Source: Bacteroidota bacterium
Lineage (GTDB): Bacteria; Bacteroidota; Bacteroidia; Chitinophagales; Chitinophagaceae
Assembly: GCA_023418315.1 (NCBI GenBank)
Contig: JAEZZY010000040.1
Location: forward strand, 1-64,000
Direction of reading: 5' to 3'
Length of the DNA stretch: 64,000 nucleotides
Shown here: in pieces, positions 16,267 to 24,943 of the stretch
Position numbering within the stretch: position 1 is the stretch's first letter
Layout of the letters: each line of letters starts with the position of its first letter
Made by a program: the position numbers and the translations under genes
The notes under the pieces: generated by a model
What the model was told of the DNA's origin: nothing
Database searches by the model: none
The model's input: the letters and a program-made list of their open reading frames with translations, nothing else

Positions 16267-16553
16267 ATGAAAAATATTTTCTACTACACTTTTTTTTGGC
16301 TTATCAATTCAAGCTTTTTCGCAACAATATTCAAGCATAGGAATTGGAGTAGCACCTGGCTCTCCGGCAGTTGTTCTGAGCTAATATGGAACGAGGATGG
16401 GGTGATTATATACAGTTTAAAAGAACACAAAACACAGGCTTTTTTGGATTACACAATCCGCAAAACGGAGATGACCTTAGTTTTGTCAGCGATTTTGTTT
16501 TTCAAGTTGGGCAATTTTTGAAAAGTTGTCCAACTTCCTATATGCAAAAATGA
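16267..16553 (+). pseudogene. Frameshifted gene for a small secreted protein
   Basis: The frame opens MKNIFYYTFF at 16267. Removing one T from the eight-T run at 16290-16297 gives GLSIQAFSQQYSSIGIGV, a convincing signal peptide and mature start, ending at a stop about 16383. A third frame from 16386 then reads ERGWGDYIQFKRTQNTG and FFGLHNPQNGDDLSF, which has the composition of a real protein, up to TGA at 16553. At least two frameshifts are therefore needed to make one product. The uninterrupted 84-codon frame in this stretch is not credible as a protein. Decay is the likely explanation; sequencing error in the homopolymer is the alternative. Confidence 0.5.
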
Positions 16554-16615
16554 AGCAATTAGGAGATGGCGGCCGGCATTATTCGGCTTTTGTTTAAATC
16601 GGAGAAGCAGCGTCT

Positions 16616-17362
16616 TTAATCCATAATTTTTGCTACCTGAATCAGTTCATCATTAGCGCCGTATTCATAGAGCGCGGTGCCGCCGTCTATCATGCACACC
16701 AGCAGATTGTCCGTAGCAATGACATCAAAAAAAGACGCTCCGGTTATTTTCTTTATCAGTTTAGGATTGTAGAGGTTTGTAATGTCAAAGATGCTCAATC
16801 CCGCATTGCCATCGCATACATACAGCCGGTTGCTTCGAATGCCTAATCCCCAGGGGTTGTTCATCTCTCTGCGCGCCACTTCAATGGGGTGGATTTCGTT
16901 TTGGATATTATATACGATGAGGGCGTTAATCGTGCCGCCGCAACTGCTGCCGGAGCGAACGGTTACATAAGCCACATCGTTATCCGCCACTACAGGGTCG
17001 CAGGCGCGTACGTGTGTGGCTGTGCCTATGTAATCTGGTTTTCCCGGGTTTTCTAACGAATAGATGTACATGGCATTTTGCGAGCCTATAAAGAGCTTGT
17101 CTTTAAACGGATAGATGGTTTCTACATCCATGCCAATTTCCTTTTCATTTACGAGCCGGGGTTGCTGCACATTGGCCAGAGAATAAGTGTAGAGTTTATG
17201 GTTATCCACCACATACAGGTGGTTGTGGGAAAGGGTAAAACGAGCCAGCGAACCGCCTTGTCCCGTGCCGCCGTTTCCGTTGCTGTTGTTAAGTCCGGTG
17301 TCGCTTTTGCTGCAACCGGCCATCAGCAGGATACAGGCTACTATATAGAGTATGTTTTTCAT
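16616..17362 (-). CDS. LVIVD-repeat lipoprotein (beta-propeller)
   Basis: 248 residues. The signal peptide ends in the lipobox LMAGC with C17 acylated, followed by a Gly/Asn/Ser-rich linker to about 38. The rest is a series of blade-like repeats of the form LYVVDNHKLYTYSLANVQQP, LFIGSQNAMYIYSLENPGKP and LYVCDGNAGLSIFDI-TNLYNP, the pattern of LVIVD-repeat propellers. These are surface or periplasmic lipoproteins with no known enzymatic activity. It is downstream of a second member of the family on the same strand, 25 bases apart, so the two probably form an operon. Confidence 0.82.
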   Translation of the reverse strand: MKNILYIVACILLMAGCSKSDTGLNNSNGNGGTGQGGSLARFTLSHNHLYVVDNHKLYTYSLANVQQPRLVNEKEIGMDVETIYPFKDKLFIGSQNAMYIYSLENPGKPDYIGTATHVRACDPVVADNDVAYVTVRSGSSCGGTINALIVYNIQNEIHPIEVARREMNNPWGLGIRSNRLYVCDGNAGLSIFDITNLYNPKLIKKITGASFFDVIATDNLLVCMIDGGTALYEYGANDELIQVAKIMD

Positions 17363-17387
17363 GAGTTATGATTGTTCGGAATGATGA

Positions 17388-17927
17388 TTAATAAAGGCAT
17401 TTAGGGGAATAAAGTGTTTTCAGTTCCCAGCCGATTACTTCTCCTTTGGAAGCATCTATACATTCAAACCAGCCGGAGGATGGCGGATGTCCACGGTCTA
17501 AAATATGAAACGCATCTTTCCTTCGGTCGGTTTCTTTTACGTTGTGGATGTCAGAAATATCTATGGTAACGAGGTCGTTGAGGTTATTGGCGTAAAGCAT
17601 ATTTCCCATGATAGACATTTCCTGGCAGCCGGCTATTTCGATGAATGCAATTTTTTTGGGGTCGGAAGGGTTGGAAATATCTATGGCGTGTATGCCTTTT
17701 CCACTTTCTATCTGATAGAGGCGTTTGTCTTTTATATAAATTTTTCCTCCGTTTTCAATGCTGCGTGCTTCTGTGGATTTTACCGCCAAAGCCGTAGCGG
17801 AGTAAACCGGCGCCCAGCCCTCCGTTTGCTTGGGCGGCGTGTTGTCATCTGGGTCGAAAGGACGACAAGCGCTGAACATCATCATGACAGCTACCGGCAA
17901 GCTTAGGAGGGATAATGGTGATTTCAT
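17388..17927 (-). CDS. LVIVD-repeat lipoprotein, short paralogue
   Basis: 179 residues, lipobox MFSAC with C21. Two to three LVIVD-type units can be read (IYIKDKRLYQIESGKGIHAI, then MLYANNLNDLVTIDISDIHN), fewer than in the adjacent paralogue. The C-terminus ASKGEVIGWELKTL looks like the closing element found at the end of this family. It is first in a two-gene unit with 16616-17362. Role unknown; outer-membrane lipoprotein by the signal and phylum. Confidence 0.78.
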   Translation of the reverse strand: MKSPLSLLSLPVAVMMMFSACRPFDPDDNTPPKQTEGWAPVYSATALAVKSTEARSIENGGKIYIKDKRLYQIESGKGIHAIDISNPSDPKKIAFIEIAGCQEMSIMGNMLYANNLNDLVTIDISDIHNVKETDRRKDAFHILDRGHPPSSGWFECIDASKGEVIGWELKTLYSPKCLY

Positions 17928-18051
17928 CGGTGATAATTTGTTGGTGTGCCTAAATAGACGAGGAGCGTAACAAAAATCCTGGGGTATGATATTTATATTT
18001 ATTAGGGCAGAAGAAACAAACTATTTTTTTAACCTAAAAAACGACATACAC

Positions 18052-18312
18052 ATGGGTATTCTTTCATGGATTGTTTTCGGGCTTATTGCCGGACTTATTG
18101 CCAAAGCGCTGCATCCCGGAAAAGATCCCGGAGGCTGGATCATCACGATTTTACTTGGTATAGGCGGCGCTATGCTGGGTGGGTGGCTTTTTGGTAGCTT
18201 GTTAGGATGGGAAACGGAAGGATGGTCGTTTACCTCCTTTGTGTCCGCTATTATAGGCGCTATTCTCTTGTTGGTGATTTATAGAATGGCTACGAAAAAG
18301 AAAGCGGCTTAG
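18052..18312 (+). CDS. GlsB/YeaQ/YmgE-family small membrane protein
   Basis: 86 residues from ATG 18052; an upstream in-frame start at 17986 would add 22 residues unlike the family, which begins MGILSW. Three hydrophobic helices rich in Gly (WIVFGLIAGLIAKAL, ITILLGIGGAMLGGWLFG, IIGAILLLVIYRM) with the family's GKDPGG turn, ending in a basic KKK tail. Members are often stress-induced transglycosylase-associated proteins; their molecular function is not established. It is a single gene with its own terminator. Confidence 0.9.
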   Translation: MGILSWIVFGLIAGLIAKALHPGKDPGGWIITILLGIGGAMLGGWLFGSLLGWETEGWSFTSFVSAIIGAILLLVIYRMATKKKAA

Positions 18313-18339
18313 CCTGTCGTAATTTTTCTGAAAAAATAG

Positions 18340-18365
18340 AACCTCCTTGGCGGGAGGTTTTTATT
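18340..18365 (+). terminator. Terminator after the GlsB/YeaQ gene
   Basis: AACCTCC and GGGAGGTT pair around a five-base loop, followed by a T-rich stretch, 28 bases after the stop. Confidence 0.8.
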
Positions 18366-18469
18366 TTAACGGAATATTTTTTTTCGCCTATAAAAAACGT
18401 TAAAACAATATGTAAATTCGCATCCACGCCGTTTTTTTGAACAATTTACCGCGCGTTACAAGAACTTTT

Positions 18470-19495
18470 ATGGGATTATTTAATTTTTTAACCCAAGAAA
18501 TAGCCATAGACTTGGGTACCGCCAATACCTTAATTATACATAACGATCAAGTGGTGGTGGATGAGCCGTCGATCGTAGCCCGAGATCGTGCGAGCAATAA
18601 AATAGTAGCTGTAGGGAAAAGGGCGATGATGATGCATGAAAAAACGCATGAACATCTCAAAACCATTCGCCCGCTGAAAGACGGAGTGATAGCCGATTTT
18701 GACGCTGCCGAAGGGATGCTGCGCGAAATGATTAAACTCGTGTATCCTAAAAAACCCATGTTTCCGCCAAGCTGGAAAATGGTCATCTGCATTCCCTCCA
18801 GCATTACCGAAGTAGAAAAACGGGCAGTGCGCGACTCCGCAGAGCAAGCCGGAGCAAAAGAAGTATATATGATACATGAGCCTATGGCGGCGGCTTTGGG
18901 GATTGGTATAGATGTGGAAGAGCCTACGGGCAATATGATTATTGATATAGGCGGCGGTACTACAGGCATCTCCGTTATTTCACTTGGCGGTATCGTGTGC
19001 GATCAATCTATACGCATAGCCGGTGATGAATTTACCGCAGATATTATGGAAGCCATGCGTCGTTATCATAGTTTGATGATTGGCGAGCGTACGGCAGAAC
19101 AGATAAAAATACATGTAGGCTCCGCATTGAAAGACCTTGAGGACGAAGCACCGGATGATATAGCCGTAAATGGACGAGATTTAGTAACAGGTATCCCTAA
19201 GCAAATACAAGTTTCTTATCAGGAAGTAGCGGAAGCATTGGACAAGTCCATCTTCAAAGTGGAGGAAGCTATTTTGAAAGCATTGGAAAGTACGCCGCCT
19301 GAGCTGGCTGCCGATATTTACCGCAGGGGATTGTACCTTACGGGCGGCGGTGCGCTTTTAAGAGGCCTTGACAAGCGTATTTCTCATAAAATAAAACTAC
19401 CGGTGCATGTGGCAGACGATCCGTTGCGTGCAGTGGTGCGTGGCACAGGCATGGCCTTGAAGAATACTTCTAAGCTGCCCTTCCTGATGAAATAA
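18470..19495 (+). CDS. mreB: Rod shape-determining protein MreB
   Basis: 341 residues from ATG 18470; the family begins MGLFNF and the in-frame TTG 33 bases earlier is not needed. Actin-like ATPase fold with phosphate-1 loop AIDLGTANTLI, phosphate-2 MIIDIGGGTTGISVIS and adenosine loop LTGGGALLRGL. MreB filaments under the inner membrane guide the elongasome during side-wall synthesis. The start region (FLTQEIAIDLG) is typical of Bacteroidota. It heads a mreBCD cluster, 41 bases before mreC. Confidence 0.96.
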   Translation: MGLFNFLTQEIAIDLGTANTLIIHNDQVVVDEPSIVARDRASNKIVAVGKRAMMMHEKTHEHLKTIRPLKDGVIADFDAAEGMLREMIKLVYPKKPMFPPSWKMVICIPSSITEVEKRAVRDSAEQAGAKEVYMIHEPMAAALGIGIDVEEPTGNMIIDIGGGTTGISVISLGGIVCDQSIRIAGDEFTADIMEAMRRYHSLMIGERTAEQIKIHVGSALKDLEDEAPDDIAVNGRDLVTGIPKQIQVSYQEVAEALDKSIFKVEEAILKALESTPPELAADIYRRGLYLTGGGALLRGLDKRISHKIKLPVHVADDPLRAVVRGTGMALKNTSKLPFLMK

Positions 19496-19536
19496 TGTTT
19501 GTTTTACCACTCGGCTAAACCAATTGATAACAAGCG

Positions 19537-20397
19537 GTGCGTAATTTTATTCTCTTCATACAACGTTTTTCCAATTTCATTTTATTTATTGTATTGGAAA
19601 TTATTTGTATGACCCTGATTGCACGCACTAATATGTTGCAGGGGAATGATTTGATGAGTTCTGCGAATACCGTGGTAGGGCTTATCTCCGAAAAAAGAGA
19701 GAACATAGCCTATTATTTTCAGCTAAGAGCCATGAATGATAGCTTGCTGAAAGAAAATGCCCGCCTTCATGCCTTATTTGCAGAAAAAAATCAAAGCTAT
19801 GATGTGATAAAAGATAGCACGGTTGTACGTGCCCTTGCGGGAAAAGATTCTACCGAAAAAATACGATACGCCGAATATATTTATCGCACTGCTAAGGTGC
19901 TTAAAAATTCCATTGCGGCTACCAACAACTATATCACCCTTGACCGCGGCAGTCGCCAGGGAATAAAAAAGAACATGGCCGTGATCTCCGGAAGCGGGAT
20001 AGTGGGGAGAGTGGTGTATGTTTCGGATAATTACGCTTCTGCCTTATCCATCCTGAATGTAAAACAAAAAGTAAGCGCCAAACTGACGGACGGCACCATC
20101 GGCTCTATCATGTGGAAAGATGGAAACCCCGACCTGCTGCTTATGGAAGACATTCCGCAGCAAATACCCGTGAAGATAGGCGACAGCATCCTTACGACCA
20201 GTTATTCGTTCTTTCCGCAAGACATACTGATAGGGCGGGTGGTTAAGAAAAAAATATTGAAGAAAAACAATGGACACTTGCTATACATCAAGCCGGCTAC
20301 CAACTTCCGCAACCTGCAATATGTATATGTAGTAGAAAATACAAGAATGGATGAACGATGGAAACTGGAAGACTCCACCATTAACAATCAAAAATAA
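19537..20397 (+). CDS. mreC: Cell shape-determining protein MreC
   Basis: 286 residues from GTG 19537. A short cytoplasmic N-terminus, one transmembrane helix (FILFIVLEIICMTLI, about 14-28), a coiled-coil stretch (LLKENARLHALFAEKN), then the periplasmic two-barrel MreC domain with the family's ITLDRGSRQGI, SGSGIVGRVV and DILIGRVV segments. MreC links MreB filaments to penicillin-binding proteins and RodA. Its TAA is directly followed by the mreD ATG, so the two are probably translated together. Confidence 0.94.
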   Translation: MRNFILFIQRFSNFILFIVLEIICMTLIARTNMLQGNDLMSSANTVVGLISEKRENIAYYFQLRAMNDSLLKENARLHALFAEKNQSYDVIKDSTVVRALAGKDSTEKIRYAEYIYRTAKVLKNSIAATNNYITLDRGSRQGIKKNMAVISGSGIVGRVVYVSDNYASALSILNVKQKVSAKLTDGTIGSIMWKDGNPDLLLMEDIPQQIPVKIGDSILTTSYSFFPQDILIGRVVKKKILKKNNGHLLYIKPATNFRNLQYVYVVENTRMDERWKLEDSTINNQK

Positions 20398-20943
20398 ATG
20401 CACCCTAACGTAAAACAATTTTTCAGGTTTTGTATTATCCTGCTTATCCAGACACAGTTACTGGATAAGATTGTATTACGCTGGTGGTCGCAGCCCGGAC
20501 AGTTTCCGGTATTCGTTCCCTTCCTATACCCGCTGTTTATTTTATTACTGCCTTTGCAGACACCTGTGTGGCTGTTGTTGTTGGTAGGTTTTGGTACCGG
20601 TTTGACGGTAGATGTATTCAACAATACAGCGGGAATGCACGCCTTTGCCTGCGTCCTCATCGCCTATTTGCGCACCAACGTGCTGAATGCACTATTGCCT
20701 AAGAACCTTTCCGAATACGGCAATCAGGCACCGGGGGTAAAGAATATGGGATGGATGCCTTTCCTTACCTACAGTAGTTTTTTAATTATTATTCATCATA
20801 TAGCCTTCTTCACCATTGAAATGTGGAACCTGCATAATATAGGCTATTTGGCTTTGAAGATAGTGGCATCGGCAGCTACCTCCTTGCTGTTTGTGATTTG
20901 TTATTTACTCTTGTTTACCAAGCAGACGGCATTGCGGAATTAA
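20398..20943 (+). CDS. mreD: Rod shape-determining protein MreD
   Basis: 181 residues, almost wholly hydrophobic, with five or six predicted helices and the family's YPLFILLLPLQTP and GTGLTVDVFNNTAGMHA segments. Starts immediately after the mreC stop with no spacer. MreD is an inner-membrane part of the elongasome that balances MreC activity. mrdA (PBP2) and rodA, which follow mreD in many genomes of this phylum, are not here: a terminator and the clpP genes follow. Confidence 0.9.
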   Translation: MHPNVKQFFRFCIILLIQTQLLDKIVLRWWSQPGQFPVFVPFLYPLFILLLPLQTPVWLLLLVGFGTGLTVDVFNNTAGMHAFACVLIAYLRTNVLNALLPKNLSEYGNQAPGVKNMGWMPFLTYSSFLIIIHHIAFFTIEMWNLHNIGYLALKIVASAATSLLFVICYLLLFTKQTALRN

Positions 20944-21047
20944 GGAGAACGGATAGCGCTTATTCATTTTTCCGGAGATTTATAGGGATGCCACAGGCAA
21001 TAAATCCTGTATGAGCGGCAGCTTAGGAGGAAGTAGTGCCTTAAAAG

Positions 21048-21085
21048 AAAAACCGGCAGCGGCTTCATTACCCCTACCGGTTTTT
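21048..21085. terminator. Bidirectional terminator between mreD and clpP
   Basis: AAAAACCGG and CCGGTTTTT are perfect inverses around a 20-base interior, giving an A tract and a T tract on both strands. It serves mreBCD on one side and the clpP pair on the other. Confidence 0.75.
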
Positions 21086-21110
21086 GTACATGGCTATGCC
21101 TATATGCGTG

Positions 21111-21749
21111 CTATAATTTATCAATGATTTTATCTACCAGTCCGTAGGTTACGGATTCGGCAGCATCCATATATTTATCGCGCTCCAGGTCGCGGAGGAC
21201 ACGGTCGTAAGGTTGTCCGCTTGCTTCCGAAAGAATTTTGGCGCCTAACTCTTTTGTTTTTTGAATTTCTATGGCATGGATCTCCAGATCGGCAGATACG
21301 CCTTGGAAATAGCTTCCGAAAAGCGGCTGATGAATCATCACCTGCCCATGCGGGAAGATGAAGCGTTTTCCTTTTTCTCCACCTGCCAGCATGATGGAAC
21401 CCATACTTGCAGCAAAGCCCATACAGATAGTGCTTACCGGCGATTTGACCATTTTCATAACATCATAAACCACCATGCCGCTGGTAACGGAGCCGCCGGG
21501 GCTGTTGATGAAAAATTTGATTTCTTTACCGGGTTTATCCGCATCCAGTAGCAGCAGTTTGGTTACGGCTTCTTTTGCGGATTTATCGTCCACTACACCC
21601 CAGAAGTAAATGCTGCGGTTTTTGAAGAAAAGCTCTTCTTGTTTTTTGAGGAGCAAGCCGCCTTTTTCGGTAATGCCTTTTTCTTCTTCTTGCTCTTGCT
21701 CTTCCTCATTCATCCTCAGGTTCATTTGTCTTAAATTATTCAGATTCAT
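21111..21749 (-). CDS. clpP: ATP-dependent Clp protease proteolytic subunit, second paralogue
   Basis: 212 residues. Catalytic triad intact: S115 in AASMGS, H140 in VMIHQP, D191 in ERDKYMDA. It differs from the neighbouring ClpP by an acidic Glu/Gln-rich N-terminus (residues 14-24) in place of the usual axial loop, and by a GSYFQG segment at the handle. ClpP forms tetradecameric chambers fed by ClpX or ClpA/C; two paralogues may form mixed rings. The start is uncertain: a 20-odd base duplication has created two copies of the RBS-ATG region, so ATG 21749, 21725 or 21713 could all be used. Confidence 0.9.
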   Translation of the reverse strand: MNLNNLRQMNLRMNEEEQEQEEEKGITEKGGLLLKKQEELFFKNRSIYFWGVVDDKSAKEAVTKLLLLDADKPGKEIKFFINSPGGSVTSGMVVYDVMKMVKSPVSTICMGFAASMGSIMLAGGEKGKRFIFPHGQVMIHQPLFGSYFQGVSADLEIHAIEIQKTKELGAKILSEASGQPYDRVLRDLERDKYMDAAESVTYGLVDKIIDKL

Positions 21750-21791
21750 TTGTCTTAAAATTTTTTAGTGAATAATGTAGCAGGGTTTGCC

Positions 21792-22511
21792 TTATTTTTC
21801 TTCGTCTTCTTTCTTTGCGCCCATTATTTTTTTAGGGTTTGCCTTCAGCACTTCATCTACCAGTCCGTAGGTTTTGGCTTCTTCGGCAAGCATCCAGAAA
21901 TCGCGGTCGCTGTCTTGCTCTACTTTTTCATACGGTTGTCCGGTATGTTCGGAGATGATGGTGTAAAGATTACTTTTTACCCGTTTCAATTCTTTTACGG
22001 CTATCACCACATCGGTAGCTTGTCCGCCTATGGCGCTGCTGGGCTGATGTATCATGATGCGGCTATGGCGGAGTGCGGTACGTTTTCCTTTGGTGCCGGC
22101 GCACATCAACACGGCTGCCATAGAGGCGGCTATACCGGTGCAGATGGTAGAAACATCGGGGGAGATGATCTGCATGGTATCGTAAATACCGAGGCCGGCA
22201 TACACGCTGCCTCCGGGGCTATTGATATACATCTGCACGTCTCTGGTGCGGTCGGTACTTTCCAGGAAGAGGAGCTGAGCGGTAACGATATTGGCTACCT
22301 GGTCATTCACAGGCTCGCCCATGAAAATGATACGGTCCATCATCAACCGGCTGAATACGTCCATCTGCGCCACATTCATAGGGCGCTCCTCGATGATGTA
22401 GGGAGTAAGAGCAGAGGGCTGCTGAGATATGTAAGAGGCGTAGCTGTCGAAAGTATTGCCGCTGATGCCGCGGTGTTTTACGGCATATTTGCGAAATTCG
22501 TTTGAATCCAT
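21792..22511 (-). CDS. clpP: ATP-dependent Clp protease proteolytic subunit
   Basis: 239 residues, a little longer than E. coli ClpP. Triad S130 (GIAASMAA), H155 (IMIHQP), D204 (SDRDFWM). The QDSDRDFWMLAEEAKTYGLVD end is the standard ClpP C-terminus. A charged 15-residue tail (MGAKKEDEEK) follows. It is upstream of the second clpP by 42 bases on the same strand, so the two are very likely one operon. Neither clpX nor tig adjoins. Confidence 0.95.
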   Translation of the reverse strand: MDSNEFRKYAVKHRGISGNTFDSYASYISQQPSALTPYIIEERPMNVAQMDVFSRLMMDRIIFMGEPVNDQVANIVTAQLLFLESTDRTRDVQMYINSPGGSVYAGLGIYDTMQIISPDVSTICTGIAASMAAVLMCAGTKGKRTALRHSRIMIHQPSSAIGGQATDVVIAVKELKRVKSNLYTIISEHTGQPYEKVEQDSDRDFWMLAEEAKTYGLVDEVLKANPKKIMGAKKEDEEK

Positions 22512-22641
22512 AAATAGAACTTTGTGTTTATCGTTTTAGTGTTGAGCAATTTTTAATCCAAGATAAATATAGTGACATATTGACAAATGCGCGGAGAGCG
22601 GGTATTTGCTTTGTTTCGGGGACTATAAAAGAACGATTATT

Positions 22642-23310
22642 CTACCCTTCCAAAAAATGAATCATCCATTCATTCAGCGCCGTTACCGCTTCGTTCATCT
22701 TCCATAGGCTTTTATCCCGCGCTTCCACATAGTTGGAAACCGCACGCACCTGCAAAAAAGGAATTTGCTTTTGCAGGCATACATAGTGAAAAGCCGCACC
22801 TTCCATGCTTTCCAATGCACAGCCGTATTTTTTCCATCTTGCTATAGCCGTAACCTCGCTACCCGTTACCGAATTGACCGTAAGCGCCGATACTACGGGC
22901 AGCTTTGCAACAAATGCAAATTCATGGGGGTTTGCTAAGAGCCTGCCTGTATAGGGAGCTGCATTTTCTTCCATCAATCCCAGCTCAAAAACATCCAGAA
23001 ACCGGTAATGATCTTCTGCACCCAGATCGCCGAAGAGATCCGTTTTTACCGTACACACAGCGGCTAAGGAAATGCCTTTGTCATAGCTGCCTGCTACGCC
23101 AGCCTGCAAGGCTATATCATAGTTTTTTTCTGTAAATAGCCGTGTGAGTGCGAAGGTGGTCGCTACCATTCCCACACCGGTGAGGAGGATCTGCACCCTA
23201 TGCCGTTCGTTGAAAAAAATATCATTTCCAAGTTGTTTGTACTGCTGTTTCAGATGGTGGAGGAAAGGCGTTATTTCCATTTCGGTGGCCGCTACTATCA
23301 ATATATTCAT
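22642..23310 (-). CDS. mqnB: Futalosine hydrolase (MqnB-type nucleosidase)
   Basis: 222 residues with the purine nucleoside phosphorylase/MTAN fold: ILIVAATEMEI start, LLTGVGMVATTFAL, the ALQAGVAGSYD phosphate-loop equivalent, and ALESMEGAAFHYVC with the ribose-binding Met-Glu pair. The C-terminal SNYVEARDKSLW is the mark that separates futalosine hydrolases from MTA/SAH nucleosidases. It releases hypoxanthine from futalosine in the alternative menaquinone pathway in the cytoplasm. No other mqn genes are nearby. Divergent from queD, whose promoter lies in the shared 61-base gap. Confidence 0.8.
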   Translation of the reverse strand: MNILIVAATEMEITPFLHHLKQQYKQLGNDIFFNERHRVQILLTGVGMVATTFALTRLFTEKNYDIALQAGVAGSYDKGISLAAVCTVKTDLFGDLGAEDHYRFLDVFELGLMEENAAPYTGRLLANPHEFAFVAKLPVVSALTVNSVTGSEVTAIARWKKYGCALESMEGAAFHYVCLQKQIPFLQVRAVSNYVEARDKSLWKMNEAVTALNEWMIHFLEG

Positions 23311-23318
23311 ATCCTGCT

Positions 23319-23350
23319 TTTGTGAAAACCGTGGAGTGATGCTACTTTTG
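23319..23350 (+). promoter_or_regulatory. queD: Promoter of queD
   Basis: TTTG at 23319-23322, a 20-base spacer and TACTTTTG at 23343-23350: an exact match to the Bacteroidota consensus TTTG-N19/20-TAnnTTTG, 22 bases before the ATG. Confidence 0.8.
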
Positions 23351-23371
23351 CAAAATAATTAAAAATTAAAG

Positions 23372-23782
23372 ATGGTTTATCTGACCCGTGTAGAGCATTT
23401 TAATGCAGCGCACAGACTTTACAATCAATCGTGGAGTGATGAGAAGAATGCGGAAGTCTTCGGCAAATGCTCCAATGCCAACTGGCATGGGCATAACTAT
23501 GAGCTGCACATTACCGTAAAGGGAGAGCCCAACAGCGAGACCGGTTTTATCTTCAATGCCAAGACCCTGGGCGACCTGATAAAAGAAGTGATTATCGAAA
23601 AAGTGGATCACCGCAACCTGAATATGGATGTGGATTTTATGAAAGACCGCTTTACCAGCGCTGAAAATTTTGCCATAGGTATCTGGAACGAACTGAACCC
23701 GCACATCCTCAAAAACGGAGCTACCCTACATGCCGTAAAACTTTATGAAACTCCGCGGATTTATGTAGAGTATTTCGGGTAA
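23372..23782 (+). CDS. queD: 6-carboxy-5,6,7,8-tetrahydropterin synthase (QueD/PTPS family)
   Basis: 136 residues. Zinc ligands H14 (FNAAHRL), H39 and H41 (WHGHNY), catalytic C33 (FGKCSNANWHGH), and the conserved VDHRNLN and YETPRIYVEY segments. QueD turns dihydroneopterin triphosphate into carboxytetrahydropterin on the route to queuosine. Within the PTPS family the single Cys before HGH and the short length favour QueD over folate-type PTPS-III, but this is inference from sequence. The gene stands alone with a clear promoter. Confidence 0.85.
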   Translation: MVYLTRVEHFNAAHRLYNQSWSDEKNAEVFGKCSNANWHGHNYELHITVKGEPNSETGFIFNAKTLGDLIKEVIIEKVDHRNLNMDVDFMKDRFTSAENFAIGIWNELNPHILKNGATLHAVKLYETPRIYVEYFG

Positions 23783-23902
23783 TGCTTCCTTATAGAATGT
23801 GTAAACTGTGTTCTCTTAGGAAAAACAAGCATGCCGGAGTTTTACTTTTTGAAGGAATGCACGCCGTTTCTTTAGTTGGCAAAAGGATAATATCGCTGCG
23901 GG

Positions 23903-24943
23903 TTATATCCTAATCCCTTTGCGCTTTTCACCCCAAAACCGAACACCTAATCCTGCGTCCCTGCTTACATACCATTTTCCATTTTCATAGTGCAAACCTT
24001 CACCTATGTCTTCTTTGAGGAGTAAAGGTCCGTCTGCATCCATTTCATTCAGCAGTGGCTGTAAATGGGCGATGGCTGCCGTGCCTATAGTACTCTCATT
24101 CATAGCGCCCATCATAATCTGCAGCCCTGTTTGCCTGGCTTCTTTTATCATCCGCAAGGCAGGTGTGATGCCCCCGCACTTTGTGAGCTTGATGTTGATG
24201 CCGTGAAAACTATCCGCACATTTTTTTACATCGGTTTCTTCTACGCAACTTTCATCGGCAAACAAAGGAACAGGCGATAATGCTTTCAGTTCTTTCATAG
24301 CCTCCCATTCGGTTTTGGCGAGCGGCTGCTCCAAAAGATGCACCCCGAGCTTGTGAAATTCCGGCAGCAGTTTTTTGGTCTCTTCAAAGCTGAGCGCTTC
24401 ATTTGCATCTATCCGGAAAGGCTTATGGGTAGCGCTTCTTAGCGTTTCTATAATTTGCAGGTCTTCGGCGCTTCCGATTTTTATTTTGTAAATAGGTGCA
24501 TCGTGTTTTTTTAATTTTTCAAGCATTACTTCCTTAGTATCTATGCCTATAGTATAATCACAAACGGGCATTTTATCCATACGAAGGGTAAGTAACTGAT
24601 AAAGCGGAAGACGTTGCAGTTTGGCAAAAAGATCCCATCCGGCAATATCCAATGCAGCAATGAGAAAATTATCTCCCGGCAAAAGATGCTCTAAGAAGTG
24701 CCAAAACCGGCGTGGGTCGGTAAGGGCGTATCGCTGGATCACCGGCAATTTTTCTTTCAATCGTTCTATCATCCCTTCTACGGTTACATTATAGTAGCGG
24801 ATTGCAGGCGCTTCTCCATAGCCGCGTAGCGCCCCCATGCCGAGCGAAACAATGAGCGTGGGCTGATGTGTCTTTGTGCCTTTAGCAATAGTAAAGGGAT
24901 ATTCAAACGCCAGTTCAAAAGGATGATATGATACTGAGAGCAT
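23903..24943 (-). CDS. Dipeptide (L-Ala-D/L-Glu-type) epimerase, enolase superfamily
   Basis: 346 residues. The N-terminal capping domain precedes a barrel with the acid/base lysines of the muconate-lactonizing subgroup: YKIKIGS (KxK, near 160) and NIKLTKCGG (about 255). The metal ligands are D in RIDANEA, E in LLEQPL and D in FADES. A DADGPLLL segment at the C-terminus is where Ala-Glu epimerases carry the DxD motif that holds the dipeptide amino group. The likely job is epimerising murein dipeptides for recycling. Single gene; substrate specificity is inferred. Confidence 0.85.
   Translation of the reverse strand: MLSVSYHPFELAFEYPFTIAKGTKTHQPTLIVSLGMGALRGYGEAPAIRYYNVTVEGMIERLKEKLPVIQRYALTDPRRFWHFLEHLLPGDNFLIAALDIAGWDLFAKLQRLPLYQLLTLRMDKMPVCDYTIGIDTKEVMLEKLKKHDAPIYKIKIGSAEDLQIIETLRSATHKPFRIDANEALSFEETKKLLPEFHKLGVHLLEQPLAKTEWEAMKELKALSPVPLFADESCVEETDVKKCADSFHGINIKLTKCGGITPALRMIKEARQTGLQIMMGAMNESTIGTAAIAHLQPLLNEMDADGPLLLKEDIGEGLHYENGKWYVSRDAGLGVRFWGEKRKGIRI

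Noticed and set aside
21768..22505. Plus-strand frame of 245 codons
   Set aside because: Antisense to clpP, with no recognisable protein features.
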